Shown here in pieces: positions 53,194 to 64,000 of a DNA stretch of 64,000 nt (its first letter is position 1; each line of letters starts with the position of its first letter). The translations under genes and the position numbers were made by a program. This DNA comes from Gemmatimonadota bacterium. Lineage in GTDB: Bacteria; Gemmatimonadota; Gemmatimonadetes; Longimicrobiales; Gaopeijiaceae. The stretch lies in NCBI GenBank assembly GCA_022822325.1, contig JAJEBW010000025.1, positions 62,001 to 126,000 on the forward strand, in the 5' to 3' direction. The notes beneath the pieces were generated by a model. That model was not told the DNA's origin. It saw only the letters and a program-made list of their open reading frames with translations, and did not search any database.

Positions 53194-56157
53194 TCACGGA
53201 TTGGCCAGGCACTCCGCCAGGTACCTCCCCGTATGCGACCCGGCCACCTTCGCCACCTCCTCCGGCGTCCCTTCGGCCACGATGCGCCCGCCCCCCCCGC
53301 CCCCCTCCGGCCCCAGGTCGATCACCCAGTCGGCCGTCTTGACCACATGCAGGTTGTGCTCGATCACGACGACGGTGTTGCCGCGCTCCACCAGGCGGTG
53401 CAGAACCTTGAGCAGGATGCGGATGTCTTCCATGTGCAGCCCGGTGGTCGGCTCGTCGAGGATGTAGAGGGTGCGGCCCGTGGATTTCTTCGAGAGTTCC
53501 GACGAGAGCTTGATGCGCTGGGCCTCGCCTCCCGACAGCGTTGTGGCGCTCTGTCCCAGATGGATATACCCAAGTCCCACGTCGGAGAGCGTTTGCAGCT
53601 TGCGGCGGATCCCGGGAACCGCGCCGAAGAAGTCAAGCGCCTCGTCCACCGTCATCTCCAGGACGTCGGCAATGTTGCGGCCCTTGTAGTGCACGTCCAG
53701 GGTTTCGCGGTTGTAGCGGCGACCGCGGCAGGCGTCGCACGAGACATAGACGTCGGGCAGAAAGTGCATCTCGATGCGCACAAGTCCGTCGCCCTTGCAC
53801 GACTCGCACCGTCCGCCCTTCACATTGAAGGAGAAGCGCCCGGCCGCGTAGCCGCGCATCTGCGCCTCGGGCACGCCCGCGAAGAGTTGGCGCACCGGGG
53901 TGAAGAGGCCGGTGTAGGTGGCGGGATTGGAGCGCGGGGTGCGTCCGATGGGGGACTGGTCCACCTCGATGACCTTGTCGATCTCCGAGAGCCCGTCGAT
54001 GCGGTCGTGGTCGCCGGCGACCCGTCGACTACGGTGCAGTTGGCGGGAGAGCGCGCGGTAGAGGGTGCCGTTGACCAGGGTGGACTTTCCCGATCCGCTC
54101 ACCCCGGTGACCGCAACGAAGCAGCCCAGGGGAATCGAGGCGTCGATGTCCCGCAGATTGTGTTGGCGCGCGCCCCGCACGGTGAGGATCCTGTCGGGGG
54201 AAGGCGCCCTGCGCACGGCCGGCGCCTCGATCCGGCGGTCGCCCCTCAGGTAGGCCCCGGTGATCGACTCCGGATTCGCGCGCACGGCTTCGACCGGACC
54301 CGCCGCCACCACCTCGCCCCCCGCCCGCCCCGCCCCCGGCCCCAGATCGATCACGAAGTCGGCCGCCAGGATCGTGTCTTCGTCGTGTTCGACCACCATC
54401 ACCGAGTTGCCCAGATCGCGCAGCTCGCCCAGAGTGCGCAGCAGGCGGTGATTGTCGCGCTGGTGCAGCCCGATCGAGGGTTCGTCCAGGATGTACAGCA
54501 CCCCGACCAGGCGGCTCCCGATCTGCGTGGCCAGCCGGATGCGCTGCGATTCGCCGCCGGAGAGGGTGTCGGCCGAGCGGCTGAGCGACAGATATCCGAG
54601 ACCGACGTTGCGCAGGAAGCCGAGCCGTTCGCGCACCTCCTTGAGGATCGGGCCGGCGATCTCGGCCGGGAGCGGTTCGGGGGAAGCGGCGGCGGCGTCC
54701 AGGCCATGGCCGGGGCCTTTGCGGGGTTCGGCTGCGGCCGAAGAGGGGGACGCCCGCGCGGAACCGGCAGCCGCGAGATGGGTCTCCCCCGCCAGCGGCA
54801 GCGAGCGCAGGAAGCCCAGCACCTCCCCGATCGGTCGCTCCACGAGTTCGCTGATTCCCACGCCCCCCACCCTCACCGAACGCCCCACGGGGCCGAGCCG
54901 CGATCCACCGCAGTCCGCGCAGGTCCGGCTCGACATGTAGCGGTCGAGCTGCTTGCGCACATGTTCGGAGGCCGTCTCGCGGTAGCGGCGCTCCACATTG
55001 GCCACGACGCCCTCCCACCGGTCCTCGTAGTGGCCGCGCATCTTGCCCGCGTTGTAGGGGAAGCGGATCTTGCGGCCTCCGGAGCCGTGCAGAAGGGCGG
55101 TGCGCGCGCGGGCCGGCAGATCGCGCCAGGGGGTGGCCGGGTCGAAGTCGAAGGCCCGGGCCAGACCCGGAATGACCGAACCGCGCAGATGGCCGCCGGG
55201 TTCGCCCCAGGGAATGATTGCGCCCTCCATGATCGAGAGGCGGGGACTGCCGAGAAGCAGCGATCCGTTGACCTCGCGGGTCGTTCCGAGTCCGTTGCAG
55301 CTTTGGCAGGCGCCGTGCGGGGAATTGAAGGAAAAGACGCGCGGTTCCAGCTCGGGAATGCTCGTTCCGCATTGTGCGCAGGCGTAGTGCTCGCTGAAGA
55401 GGCGACTGGCCGCGTTCTCGCCCCGCCCGGCCACGATCTCCACGATTCCCTCCGCCGCCCGGAGTGCGGTTTCCACCGAATCCGAGAGGCGGGCGCGATC
55501 GCGGCGGCGCACGATCAGGCGGTCCACCACGATCCCGATCTCGTGGTTCTCGTAGCGGTTCAGCTTCGGCGGCGCATCCAGGTCGTACAGCTCGCCATCG
55601 ACTCGCGCGCGCACGAAGCCGTCCCGGCGCGCCTTCTCGAAGAGTCCGCGGAATTCGCCCTTGCGGCCCCGCACCAGCGGAGCGATCACCTGAATGGGGG
55701 CGCCCTCCTTCATCTCGAGCACCCGGCTCACAATTTCGGTGGCGGATTGGCGGCGGATCGGCAGATCGCAGTCGGAGCAGTGGGGAGTGCCGACGCGCGC
55801 GTATAGAAGGCGCAGATAGTCGTAGATTTCGGTCACGGTTCCCACGGTGGAACGGGGGTTGCGCGACACCGACTTCTGTTCTATGGAGATGGCGGGCGAC
55901 AGTCCCTCGATCGCATCCACATCGGGCTTTTCCATCATTCCCAGGAATTGCCGCGCATAGGCGCTGAGCGATTCGATGTAGCGGCGCTGTCCCTCGGCGT
56001 AGATCGTGTCGAAGGCCAGGGAGGACTTGCCCGATCCCGAGAGTCCGGTCACGACGACGAAGCGCCCGCGGGGGATTTCCAGCGAGATGTTGCGCAGATT
56101 GTGCTCGCGCGCGCCCCGGATGACGATCGTCCCGGCGTCGGCCTTCGCTTCCCCCAC
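53194..56157 (-). CDS. uvrA: Excinuclease ABC subunit A
   Basis: UvrA finds bulky DNA lesions and loads UvrB in nucleotide excision repair. The 987-residue protein has two ABC ATPase halves: Walker [10 protein letters not shown] near residue 41 and GVSGSGKST in the second half, with signature segments [12 protein letters not shown] and [12 protein letters not shown]. It also has the zinc-binding CxxC pairs (CSDC, CAQC and CQSC; CADC; CESC and CDAC). It is slightly longer than the E. coli protein owing to an Ala/Pro-rich insertion after about residue 450 ([17 protein letters not shown]). The GTG at 56157 follows GGGGGA and starts the conserved N terminus. No LexA box was recognised. Confidence 0.96.
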   Translation of the reverse strand: MGEAKADAGTIVIRGAREHNLRNISLEIPRGRFVVVTGLSGSGKSSLAFDTIYAEGQRRYIESLSAYARQFLGMMEKPDVDAIEGLSPAISIEQKSVSRNPRSTVGTVTEIYDYLRLLYARVGTPHCSDCDLPIRRQSATEIVSRVLEMKEGAPIQVIAPLVRGRKGEFRGLFEKARRDGFVRARVDGELYDLDAPPKLNRYENHEIGIVVDRLIVRRRDRARLSDSVETALRAAEGIVEIVAGRGENAASRLFSEHYACAQCGTSIPELEPRVFSFNSPHGACQSCNGLGTTREVNGSLLLGSPRLSIMEGAIIPWGEPGGHLRGSVIPGLARAFDFDPATPWRDLPARARTALLHGSGGRKIRFPYNAGKMRGHYEDRWEGVVANVERRYRETASEHVRKQLDRYMSSRTCADCGGSRLGPVGRSVRVGGVGISELVERPIGEVLGFLRSLPLAGETHLAAAGSARASPSSAAAEPRKGPGHGLDAAAASPEPLPAEIAGPILKEVRERLGFLRNVGLGYLSLSRSADTLSGGESQRIRLATQIGSRLVGVLYILDEPSIGLHQRDNHRLLRTLGELRDLGNSVMVVEHDEDTILAADFVIDLGPGAGRAGGEVVAAGPVEAVRANPESITGAYLRGDRRIEAPAVRRAPSPDRILTVRGARQHNLRDIDASIPLGCFVAVTGVSGSGKSTLVNGTLYRALSRQLHRSRRVAGDHDRIDGLSEIDKVIEVDQSPIGRTPRSNPATYTGLFTPVRQLFAGVPEAQMRGYAAGRFSFNVKGGRCESCKGDGLVRIEMHFLPDVYVSCDACRGRRYNRETLDVHYKGRNIADVLEMTVDEALDFFGAVPGIRRKLQTLSDVGLGYIHLGQSATTLSGGEAQRIKLSSELSKKSTGRTLYILDEPTTGLHMEDIRILLKVLHRLVERGNTVVVIEHNLHVVKTADWVIDLGPEGGGGGGRIVAEGTPEEVAKVAGSHTGRYLAECLANP

Positions 56158-56190
56158 TCGCTTCCCCCTTGTCGGTGCGGGAAGTGCGGG

Positions 56191-59100
56191 CTAGTAGCCC
56201 CACTCCCGGAAGAAACTGAATCCCCAGATGCGCTCCAGCGCGAGCGCGGTTTCGCCCAGTCCGTGGTAGCCCTCGCGGGTGCAGCGTCCCTCCAGAAAGC
56301 CCTCGAAGCGCACATCGCGCGGCATTCCCATCTCGAAGCGCACCGCGCCGCTGTTCACCGGCAGGGTGGGATCGGCGCAGAATCCGCGCTGATAGACGGC
56401 GGTGAGGAAGAGGTCGTCGAGGACGTAGCGGCCGGCTTCGATCTGAACCGAAGATGCCCCGAATACGGCGCTGGCCAGCGTCTGTTCCGACTGCGAGACC
56501 GAGAGGTGGTCCAGATTCAGCTCGCGCACAAGGAAGTAGCCTAGTTCGTTGGCGAGCTCGCCGAGAAGCAGATCGCGTCCCGCTCCGACCGGTGCGCCCG
56601 CCGTTCCGACCAGAACCGAGGTGGGCCGGCCGATGACGAGATAGTTGACCAGGTCGGCCTCGGAGATGGCGGCTTCGGCGTCGCTGGTGAAGGTGAGGGT
56701 CGGGGTGAGGAGGGTGCCGGAGATGTCGGCGGTGATGACGAGCGGCTGGCCCTCGCGGGTGCGGAGACGGGTGTCGGCGCTGATCGAGAGTCCCGGATTG
56801 AAGCCGGGCGTTCCCACGAACTGGAAGGCGCCCTCGGTGATGCGCAGCGTGCGGGGTCCGACCTTGTAGGTGCCGCGTTCGACCGCCATGTCGCCGGCGA
56901 GGACGAGCTGGCTGCCGCGCCGGTCGAAGGTGAGGGAGAGATCGCCGGTGGTCTCGACGTTCATGCGCCGCGAGCGCAGCCAGTTGCCGCGTCCCACCCG
57001 CGCATCGACGAGCACGCGCAGGTTCTCGAGGAAGGGGATGCGTTCGCCGGCCGCGGCCTCCTCGTCTTCGCCTCCCGCCCCGATCCGGGCCGTGGCCGCG
57101 CTGAAGAGCGCCGGATCGTAGAGATCGACGACTTCGGCGGTGCGCTGGAACTCCTCCATATAGACCGTTCCCCCCTCCACCGCCACCTCCCCCTCGATGA
57201 AGGGAAAGTCCCAGTTGCCGGTCAGGGTGACGCTGTCGCTGCTGATCGCGGCCTCCATGTCTGCGCGGTCCACCACCTGGAATCCGTGCGGCCGGAAGAC
57301 CAGATCGAGTGGAACGCTGTCCGATGGCTGCCCCAGATCCACCGTCCCCTCCACATCCATGACCCCGCCCGAGACCCCCGACCCGGCCACCCGCACCACG
57401 CCGTCGGGGCTGAGCGCCATCGCCACGTCGACCTCCGAGACGGAGATCCCGAAGGGCGGCATGAAGGCCGACACGTCGTTCAGCAGGATCTCGCCGTCGG
57501 GTTCGAAATCGGAGGGGCGGCCACCCAGATTCACCGCGGCGGCGACGGTGCCCTCGATGTCCTCGAGCCCGGCCATCCCGGCGAGCACCAGCCTGGCCGG
57601 CAGCGAGTCGGCGACGATCGCGAAGTCGATGGGCAGGTCGGGGATCCGCTCGCGCGGCGTATCCGGGTCGTCGCCGAAGCGCAGGTCAAGGGGAAGGGAA
57701 CCGTTGGCGCGGAGGGTGCGACGACCTCCGGTCCAGCTTTCGACCGCAGTCGCCAGAGCCAGATCGGCGTACCTTCCGCTCGCGCGCACGCTGTCGAAGA
57801 CGAGGGTTCGGTAGCGGGCGCCATCGACGCTGACCTCGCCGATCCAGCCGGGATTCGCGCCGGTGCCGCGCGCCGAGAGCGTCGCGTTGAGGATGCCCGC
57901 GGGCGGGGTCTCCAACTGCAGGATGCTCCCCAGGGCCGCCAGATCGAGGTCGGTGGCGCGCAGTTCGAAGTCGGAGGCGCCCCCACCCCGCGCGAGGTGG
58001 CCGTTCGCCGCGAACCGGAGGCCGTCGCCGCCCGTGCGGATCAGTCCGAAGTTGCCGATGGTGTAGCCGCCGGCGTTCCACGCGAAGCTCGCAGGACCGA
58101 GCAGATTCCAGCGGCGGTCGGCCAGCGCCAGGATCAGGCGGTCGAGATTCACCTTGCTCGTGTCCGGGCCGATCTGCACGACGCCCTGTGCTTCGTAGCT
58201 CTCGTTCGCAGTGGGCCGGACCAGGACGCGAAGGCGAGCCCGAGTGCCATCGCTGACCTCGCCTTCGAGGAGGGCGTGGTGCCAGTTGCGCCCCCCGAAC
58301 GCCATCGAGTCGGCCGTGAGCGTTCCCGCGAAGACCACCGGATCGGAGGGATCCCGCGGCGCCACCCCAATGCGCGTTCCGGCCGTGTCGGCCTGATCGA
58401 GACCGGCGACGCGCAGCCCCGAGACCTCGATGTCGCCCGTCAGGCGAACCGCGTCGGCGTGCCCGTATTCGAAGCCGTCCAGGGTGAGGGAGGCGGCCGC
58501 GACGAGGTCGTCCAGTCCGCCGTGGATCCTTGCCTCGCCATCGAGACGAGCGTCGAAGCGAATGTCGCGCGCCCGCGGGAAGGTGTCCGGATCGACCCCC
58601 TCCATGCGGATCAGCAGCTCCTGTTCGATCGAGGGCAGCTCGTCCCAGGCCACCAGATCCGCGCCCATGAAGAGATCGCGCAACGGGTGGATCGAGGGCG
58701 AGGAGAGCTGGAGCGCCACCCCTTCGGCGCGTACCCCCGGCGCGACCCCCAGGACCCCGCTTCCCTGCATGGCGATTCCGGCGGCTTCGGCGTGGAAGCG
58801 CTCGACATGCAGAATTCCGTCGTCGTCCGCCCAGGCGTTCAGCTCGGTGGAATCCACGCGCAGCGGCCCGATCCGCGATGCGCCCGCATGCAGGGTGAAG
58901 GCGCCCCGCAGCGTTTCGAGATCGCGGCCGCGCGCATTGATGGTTGCTCTGCCCGCCACCACGGTCGAGTCGGGGAAGCGGCGGCTGAGGCGCGAGAGAT
59001 CGAGGGCGTCGCTCGAGGCAAGGAGCTCGTAGCCGGCTCCGAAGTCGCGCGCATTCACCGTTCCTTCGGCGTTGATGTGTCCCGCGTCGGTCTCCAGATC

Positions 59101-60747
59101 GGCGGCGAACGTCAGGCGGTCCAGCTCGCCCCGCAAGGAGAGCGACCCCGAGGTGGCGCCCTCCAGGGCAAGCTCCGGAAAGAGCGCGGCCACCGTCCCG
59201 AGATCGAGCGGGTTCAGCGTCGCGTCGAGATCGATGACCGAGATCGCCGTGTCGCCGTAGAGGTTGCCCGACAGCGCCACCGAGCTCGGGCCGCGCTCCT
59301 CCCCCGCGTGTTCGGCTTCGATCGCGATCGCCAGCCCGGTCTCCAGCCTGCCGTCGGCGCGGATCGTCGCGCGGCCGCGGCCCCGCCACCAGTCCAGCTC
59401 CGGCGCGAACGCCGCCACAAGTTCGTAGTCGAGCGCGGCCGCGGTCAGCTCCACGCCGGTCACGCCATCCGCGCCCAGATCGGTGCCGCGGCCCGCCAGA
59501 TGGACGAGGGTGTCGCGGCCCGCCTCCTCCAGGAGGGTCAGCTCGCCCGCCATCTCGAGCCGCCCCCCGTATCCGTCGAAGCGCGCCTCGCCGGCAAGGA
59601 GTCCCGTCACCGGGAGCGGTTCGGCCAGGAAGGGCTCCAGTTCGGAGGTGGCGAAGCGGTCGGCGCGGGCCTCCAGACCCTCCAGCCGCAGGGTGTCGCC
59701 GGGGAGCAGGGCGCCGGTCAGCGCCAGGCGGCCCCCTTCGCCCAGATCGGCCTCCAGGTTGTCGAACTCGATCCGCGGCTCGGCCGGGTCGTTGTGGATG
59801 ACGACCCCTCCCCGCGCGGCGCCGTGGTCGAAGCGGGGGTCGATCCAGTCGATGTCGGGGAGCGCCAGCCGGTCCATCTCCAGCGTGAAGGTGGCGACGA
59901 GCGCGTCGTCCACGGAACGCGCATCGATCCGCGCCGATCCCTCGGAGTCGGGGAGACGAAAGCGGTCGGCCCGCACGAAGATCCCCGCCGGACCGATCTC
60001 GGCCGAACCGCGAATGCCCGCCAGCGCCAGGGCGCCCGTGCCCATGGGGAGGTGGAGCGCGGCGTCGGCGACGGTGGCCGCGGCGAAGCGGCCGGGGTCG
60101 GGGGCGAGCTCCACGAGGGGAAGATCGAGGTCGATGCCGCTGACCGTCTTGCGCCCATTGGCCTCCGAGTGAACGACGAAGGCGCCGTCCCGCACCTGGA
60201 GGCCGCGAATGCGCAACAGCGGCCCGGCGCCGGATGGAGGAGGCGAATCCCGCGAATCGCCAGGGTCCCCGGCGCCAACGGCATCGTCCGCGCCGGCCAG
60301 GCCTTCCACCTCCTCCGCTTCAGCCGCGCCCTCCACCTCGCCCGATTCGCCCGGCGGGCCAATCAACTCCCCCAGCTCCACCCGGCGTCCCTCCGGGGCC
60401 AGATCGATCGCCAGCCCCCACAACTCCACATCGGCGATCGTCGGCGGCAGCGCGAACCAGCTCGCCAGCGAATAGCGCGCGCGCAGCGAATCCACCCGCG
60501 CGACGGGGTGCCCGGCATGGTCCCGAAGCTCCACATCGAAGAGGGTCGCGCCGCCGAGCAGGCCTCGGGGGGCCAGCGAGCGGACCTCCAGCGTTCCCTT
60601 CACCCAGGGACTCGTCCGCGCCAGCGCCCACTCCAGCGCGAGATCGCGTCCGGCCTCGGTGCGGCTGAACCAGACCGCGCCGGTCACCCCGAGTCCGAGC
60701 AGAACGCTCGCCCCGAGGACGGCCCAGGTCAGGATCCGAAACGCCAT
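56191..60747 (-). CDS. tamB: TamB-like translocation and assembly module protein (DUF490)
   Basis: The 1518-residue protein has one N-terminal transmembrane anchor ([18 protein letters not shown]) and a very long beta-rich periplasmic body of AsmA/TamB type, built of repeating strands. It ends in the DUF490 domain ([71 protein letters not shown]). Proteins of this group span the periplasm and help barrel insertion or lipid transport. An acidic low-complexity stretch lies near residues 135-170. The BamA/TamA-like gene lies just upstream on the same strand (93-base gap), the usual TamA-TamB pairing. Confidence 0.88.
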   Translation of the reverse strand: MAFRILTWAVLGASVLLGLGVTGAVWFSRTEAGRDLALEWALARTSPWVKGTLEVRSLAPRGLLGGATLFDVELRDHAGHPVARVDSLRARYSLASWFALPPTIADVELWGLAIDLAPEGRRVELGELIGPPGESGEVEGAAEAEEVEGLAGADDAVGAGDPGDSRDSPPPSGAGPLLRIRGLQVRDGAFVVHSEANGRKTVSGIDLDLPLVELAPDPGRFAAATVADAALHLPMGTGALALAGIRGSAEIGPAGIFVRADRFRLPDSEGSARIDARSVDDALVATFTLEMDRLALPDIDWIDPRFDHGAARGGVVIHNDPAEPRIEFDNLEADLGEGGRLALTGALLPGDTLRLEGLEARADRFATSELEPFLAEPLPVTGLLAGEARFDGYGGRLEMAGELTLLEEAGRDTLVHLAGRGTDLGADGVTGVELTAAALDYELVAAFAPELDWWRGRGRATIRADGRLETGLAIAIEAEHAGEERGPSSVALSGNLYGDTAISVIDLDATLNPLDLGTVAALFPELALEGATSGSLSLRGELDRLTFAADLETDAGHINAEGTVNARDFGAGYELLASSDALDLSRLSRRFPDSTVVAGRATINARGRDLETLRGAFTLHAGASRIGPLRVDSTELNAWADDDGILHVERFHAEAAGIAMQGSGVLGVAPGVRAEGVALQLSSPSIHPLRDLFMGADLVAWDELPSIEQELLIRMEGVDPDTFPRARDIRFDARLDGEARIHGGLDDLVAAASLTLDGFEYGHADAVRLTGDIEVSGLRVAGLDQADTAGTRIGVAPRDPSDPVVFAGTLTADSMAFGGRNWHHALLEGEVSDGTRARLRVLVRPTANESYEAQGVVQIGPDTSKVNLDRLILALADRRWNLLGPASFAWNAGGYTIGNFGLIRTGGDGLRFAANGHLARGGGASDFELRATDLDLAALGSILQLETPPAGILNATLSARGTGANPGWIGEVSVDGARYRTLVFDSVRASGRYADLALATAVESWTGGRRTLRANGSLPLDLRFGDDPDTPRERIPDLPIDFAIVADSLPARLVLAGMAGLEDIEGTVAAAVNLGGRPSDFEPDGEILLNDVSAFMPPFGISVSEVDVAMALSPDGVVRVAGSGVSGGVMDVEGTVDLGQPSDSVPLDLVFRPHGFQVVDRADMEAAISSDSVTLTGNWDFPFIEGEVAVEGGTVYMEEFQRTAEVVDLYDPALFSAATARIGAGGEDEEAAAGERIPFLENLRVLVDARVGRGNWLRSRRMNVETTGDLSLTFDRRGSQLVLAGDMAVERGTYKVGPRTLRITEGAFQFVGTPGFNPGLSISADTRLRTREGQPLVITADISGTLLTPTLTFTSDAEAAISEADLVNYLVIGRPTSVLVGTAGAPVGAGRDLLLGELANELGYFLVRELNLDHLSVSQSEQTLASAVFGASSVQIEAGRYVLDDLFLTAVYQRGFCADPTLPVNSGAVRFEMGMPRDVRFEGFLEGRCTREGYHGLGETALALERIWGFSFFREWGY

Positions 60748-60840
60748 CCAATCCTCCGCAAGTGACTCCGCGACTGGTTTCGCGAACGACCCGGAAAGGG
60801 GGGAACGGGGGCGGCCGCCGCGATGCGGGCGCGCGCCGGG

Positions 60841-63144
60841 TCAGAACGCCTGCCCAATCGAGAACTGAAGCTGGAAGCGCCGCAGGTCAAATCCGGGCGG
60901 ATCGCCGAAGAGAACAGGGGGAAGTATGGCCAGATCCTCCGAGATTACCCAGTCGATCGGTTCGGGGGCGCTCCCCGGGGCGGCAATGTCGATCCGGTCG
61001 GCGGCGGCGTCCACACCCGCGACCCAGGGGCGAATCTGCGAAGTGATCACCTGCAGCGGCTCCTCGACGCGGAAGGAGTAGGCCAGATCCAGCCGAAAGG
61101 GACCAAAGGGGGAATTGTAGCGAATCCCCACTCCGGGACTCGCCTCCAGCGCATCCAGGACCGGTCCCCGCGGCCACACCTGCCCGACATCGACGAAGAC
61201 CGCGCCCCCCCATTCGGTCCCGGCCAGGGGAAATCGCAGCTCGGCGCTCGCCTCGACGGTGGAGAGCCCCCCGATCGGACGAAGCTGGAAGAGGTCGCCC
61301 TCGCGGAGCGGCGAGGCATCGCAGACCCGGGCCAGGACCGCGGCGGGAATGCAGACCGGATCGGAGTCGGACGACCGGCGGCGCAGCAGCTCCTCCACCC
61401 CGATCGAAAGGCTGCGGGGCCCGAGGGTGTTCTGGTCGAAGCCGCGCACGCTGTTCGGACCGCCGCCGTAGAAGCGCTTCTCGGAGGGCACCACATCGGC
61501 AAAGCGTTCGTCGCCGCCCGCGAATCCGCGAAAGCCGCCCGCAAAGATCCGTCCCGCGCGAAGACGCAGCGCCAGGACCGAACTCGTCCCCACCGGTCTG
61601 TAGAGGCTGGCGTCGGCGAAGGCCCGCAGATAGGCGTAGTCGGATCCGGTCGGGGCCCCGGCGATTTCGAGGTCGAAGAGCGCGCGCGAACCGGTGGCCG
61701 GGTTGAAGATGTTGTCGCTGCGGTCGCGGCTCAGGGAGAAGGCGACGGGCGAAAGCCAGTTGGTGCTCGACAGCGCCTCGATGTCGTCGGGGGTGCAGGC
61801 CAGGAAGGCCGCGCACAGAGTGACTTCGGCCGCGGCGAGACGGCTTAGCTGCGGCTGAAACCGGATTCCCAGCGAGGATCCCGCACCGAGGGCGCGGCCG
61901 AAACCGAGATCGAGTCCGAGGGCGTCGCGCACGAAGATGTTGCGGCGGGACTGGCGTTCGGCGAAGAGTCCCAGACTCACGCTGTTGCGCAGCGAGAGAA
62001 AGGCGGGTTCGCTGAAGTCCACCCCGGCCAGCCAGTTGAGACGCCCGAATTCCCCCGTTCCGGCCTGCGCGCAGAGGGGAGTCGAGACCAGCAGGTCGGC
62101 CAGCAGGTGCGACAGCCGGGCCTGCGCCTGAAGCGTTCGTCCGCCCCCGAAGAAGTTCCGGCTCGCCCACCGTCCCTCCACATTGAGGCACTCCGCGCTG
62201 TTCGCGCCCCCGCCGAAGCGAACCCGGTGCATGTCGCCCTCCACCACATCCACGCGGATCGGCATCACCGAATCGGTCGTCATGCGCGCCGTGTCGCGCC
62301 GGACCTGCGCGCGCGCGACGATCCCGAGCTCATGGAGACTCCGCTGCCCCTCGATGATCGCGCTCTCGCGGAAGGGTTCGCCCTCGCGGAAGGGCAGCCG
62401 CGCCAGGATCACATCGTCGTCCAGGAGCCGGTTGCCCGCCACCTCGACCGGGCCGAAGAGGGCAGGCGGACCGAGATCGACGCGGTAGCTCACCGAGGCC
62501 GTGTCGCTGGCGCGGGCGCGGTCGAAGCCGTAGAAGACCTCGGCGTGGGCGAAGCCGGCGTCGCGCAGCCGCAGCGTCAGGGTGTCGCGAGCGGCGATCA
62601 GCAGATAGCTCGCCGGATCGCCGGGAGCGACGGGAAGGTCGTCCGCCATGGCGCCGTCCGGGAGCGAGTCCCCCAGGAAGACGATCGAACCCACGCGGAA
62701 GAGCGTTCCCTCGTTGATGCGAAAGGTGATCTCGACGTAGGTAGTGTCATCGCCGACCTCGGGCGTGACCTCCGTTCCCCGGAACCCGTTGGCGCGGTAG
62801 AGCTGTTGCAGGCGGCTCACGTCGTCGTCGAGGACGCGCCGGCTGAAGTACTGGCGGTCGCGCAGCCAGTCGAGGCCGATGGCGCAGGTCAGCGCCAGGA
62901 TCGGGGGACAGCGGGAAGCGGTGGTGACGACGGCGCGGCGCAGCTCGGCGTCGGAGAAGGCGACGTTGCCCGCGAAGCCGACGCGGACGATCTCGGGGCG
63001 GGTGGATTGGGCCGAGAGCGCGGGCGTGAGGGGAGCGGGGGCCGCCGCCAACGTAGCCAGCGCCGCCGGCAGCGGAAGGAGTCCCCATCGCTTTCGCCGC
63101 CCGCTCGCGCGACCGAACCGGGACGCGAGATCGCGGTGGTTCAA
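60841..63144 (-). CDS. BamA/TamA-family outer-membrane assembly protein
   Basis: The protein of about 767 residues has a signal segment (LPLPAALATLAAAPAPLTPA), POTRA-like repeats (IVRVGFAGNVAFSDAELRRA, VEITFRINEGTLFRVGSIVF, LFGPVEVAGNRLLDDDVIL) and an Omp85 barrel. Barrel signs are RRFYGGG-type KRFYGGGPNSVRGF, GAVFVDVGQVW and GVGIRYNSPFGPFRLDLAYS, with a final Phe. Pairing with the TamB-like gene downstream suggests a TamA-like role, although the single BamA cannot be excluded. The start is uncertain: I chose TTG at 63144 with GGCAGG upstream; the open frame runs back to 63546 but the added 134 residues look non-coding. Confidence 0.85.
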   Translation of the reverse strand: MNHRDLASRFGRASGRRKRWGLLPLPAALATLAAAPAPLTPALSAQSTRPEIVRVGFAGNVAFSDAELRRAVVTTASRCPPILALTCAIGLDWLRDRQYFSRRVLDDDVSRLQQLYRANGFRGTEVTPEVGDDTTYVEITFRINEGTLFRVGSIVFLGDSLPDGAMADDLPVAPGDPASYLLIAARDTLTLRLRDAGFAHAEVFYGFDRARASDTASVSYRVDLGPPALFGPVEVAGNRLLDDDVILARLPFREGEPFRESAIIEGQRSLHELGIVARAQVRRDTARMTTDSVMPIRVDVVEGDMHRVRFGGGANSAECLNVEGRWASRNFFGGGRTLQAQARLSHLLADLLVSTPLCAQAGTGEFGRLNWLAGVDFSEPAFLSLRNSVSLGLFAERQSRRNIFVRDALGLDLGFGRALGAGSSLGIRFQPQLSRLAAAEVTLCAAFLACTPDDIEALSSTNWLSPVAFSLSRDRSDNIFNPATGSRALFDLEIAGAPTGSDYAYLRAFADASLYRPVGTSSVLALRLRAGRIFAGGFRGFAGGDERFADVVPSEKRFYGGGPNSVRGFDQNTLGPRSLSIGVEELLRRRSSDSDPVCIPAAVLARVCDASPLREGDLFQLRPIGGLSTVEASAELRFPLAGTEWGGAVFVDVGQVWPRGPVLDALEASPGVGIRYNSPFGPFRLDLAYSFRVEEPLQVITSQIRPWVAGVDAAADRIDIAAPGSAPEPIDWVISEDLAILPPVLFGDPPGFDLRRFQLQFSIGQAF

Positions 63145-63376
63145 TGACCTGCCGGAAGGGGAGGCCCCGGCCCGGCCCGGACGCGCCCCGTCGCTCGTTC
63201 CCCGGGAAGCGGCCCGGAAACCCCGCCGCCGGCGGGCGCCCTGAGGATCCGGCCCGGCTGCCCCGTCGGAGGCGGGGGCCGGCGCGGCGCCGCGGAAAAC
63301 GTCCCCGGAGAGTCTGCCGAGACCAAGGATCGTCACCGGTCGTTCGCTCCCCCTGTCGAGACGGGACCCCCCCGGC

Positions 63377-64000
63377 CTACCCCTGAAAGAGAGCCCTGAG
63401 GGCCTTGGCGGGCTCGCTTGGGCCATCGCGTCCGGGACGCGGCCGACGCGCGTACCGGCGAGAATCCCGGCGCTCGAATCCCCCTGACTCTTCGGAGTAA
63501 AGATACACCGCGGCCTCGATCTCCGACTCCTTGAGCTCAATGACATTGACCGAGTTCCTGCCCCGCTCCGGTCCCCTGCCCCGGGTCGAGGAGGCGGTTC
63601 CGGCGATCACCACCGGGATGCCGCCCTTCCCCACAAACGGCATGAAGCGAAAGGGATCGGCGACGGCGTCGTCGCCATCGTAGCCCTCCGGGTCGCACTG
63701 TCCCCAGCCGAGATGCGAACGGTGAACGTGTCCGGCGAGGATCAGATCGACCGCCCACCCCTTGGCCCGGCAGATGAGCTGACGAGCGCCCGGAAATGGC
63801 TGAATCGCCTCGCCGTCGCCGGGGTCGACCAGGGCATGATGAACGACCAGGATGCGCAGAGTGTCGCGTCCGCCGCGCGGAGCGAAGATGAAGCCGAGGC
63901 CGGCATGGTCGAGCTGGATCTCGGTGATCCGGCCGTTGACGATCGCGTTGTAGGGAGCCACGGAGCTCAGCGCCACGAAGCGGGCGGGGGCGGGAGTGCC
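63377..64000 (-). CDS. Calcineurin-like metallophosphoesterase, C-terminal part (cut by window edge)
   Basis: The visible 207 residues form the second half of a metallophosphoesterase: RILVVHHALVDPGD supplies the conserved His of the VHH motif, and LILAGHVHRSHLG the GHxH metal ligands. The N-terminal DxH and GDxxD motifs lie beyond the window. The protein probably hydrolyses a phosphoester such as a cyclic nucleotide, phospholipid or protein phosphate. The last 45 residues are basic and look disordered (RRDSRRYARRPRPGRDG). Confidence 0.85.
   Translation of the reverse strand, partial: GTPAPARFVALSSVAPYNAIVNGRITEIQLDHAGLGFIFAPRGGRDTLRILVVHHALVDPGDGEAIQPFPGARQLICRAKGWAVDLILAGHVHRSHLGWGQCDPEGYDGDDAVADPFRFMPFVGKGGIPVVIAGTASSTRGRGPERGRNSVNVIELKESEIEAAVYLYSEESGGFERRDSRRYARRPRPGRDGPSEPAKALRALFQG

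Noticed and set aside
52759-55806. Open frame of about 1000 codons on the plus strand
   Set aside because: It is antisense to uvrA, which has all its motifs on the other strand.
57286-60765. Open frame of about 1160 codons on the plus strand
   Set aside because: It is antisense to tamB, with low-complexity Arg/Ala/Gly composition and no start signal.

Overview
The window is very GC-rich bacterial DNA from a Gram-negative (diderm) organism. The evidence for an outer membrane is a TonB-dependent receptor, a BamA/TamA-type barrel beside a TamB-type protein, several lipoproteins and a small OmpA-like barrel. The gene mix (type III glutamine synthetase, six-bladed-propeller proteins with membrane anchors, a carboxypeptidase-regulatory TonB receptor, PspA next to a YbjN-like protein, M14 and M20D peptidases) resembles Gemmatimonadota. 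That placement is inference; no marker gene in the window proves it. No rRNA, tRNA, complete insertion sequence, integrase or CRISPR array was found.

Layout. 1-8.3 kb: the start of thiC with its TPP riboswitch, an M14 peptidase, a lipoprotein, a two-subunit aconitase X, a propeller protein and type III glutamine synthetase. 8.4-12.2 kb: an accessory operon of two AAA ATPases, the upstream one frameshifted. 12.4-18 kb: an exported M20D amidohydrolase, an outer-membrane barrel, a Gly/Tyr-rich exported protein, and a CcdA-like/TlpA-like thiol-redox pair. 18-24.4 kb: a patchwork with a Fic protein, a MNT nucleotidyltransferase, two gene remnants, a peroxiredoxin with an in-frame UGA at its catalytic position, a metallo-beta-lactamase-fold lipoprotein and a RelE-UvrD fusion helicase. 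24.6-36.6 kb: a PQQ dehydrogenase, two decayed propeller paralogues facing each other, a TonB receptor, a frameshifted DUF2461 gene, ahcY and hsp20. 36.7-47 kb: a peptidoglycan-salvage locus. 47-64 kb: an LRR-metalloprotease fusion, D-amino-acid transaminase, pspA, uvrA, tamB, a BamA-like gene and a partial metallophosphoesterase.

How the genes fit together. The 36.7-47 kb locus has a sodium/solute symporter, a BadF-type sugar kinase, two GH3 beta-N-acetylglucosaminidases (one fused to a serine beta-lactamase-fold domain) and, divergently, a NamZ-type exo-muramidase. Together they could strip cell-wall glycans to GlcNAc and MurNAc, import them and phosphorylate them. A D-amino-acid transaminase lies further on. 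The divergent gap holds three copies of a 15-bp TTCC-N7-GGAA element that could be a shared operator. ThiC is under TPP control. CcdA-like and TlpA-like proteins would pass electrons to periplasmic thiols. TamB and the BamA/TamA-like barrel would act together at the outer membrane.

The most notable single finding is the peroxiredoxin at 20115-20699. A UGA interrupts it exactly where the peroxidatic cysteine belongs, and a SECIS-like hairpin follows at the right distance, so it is probably a selenoprotein that ordinary gene calling splits in two. Three genes carry single-base frameshifts and several carry truncations, so part of the window is decaying or contains assembly errors.
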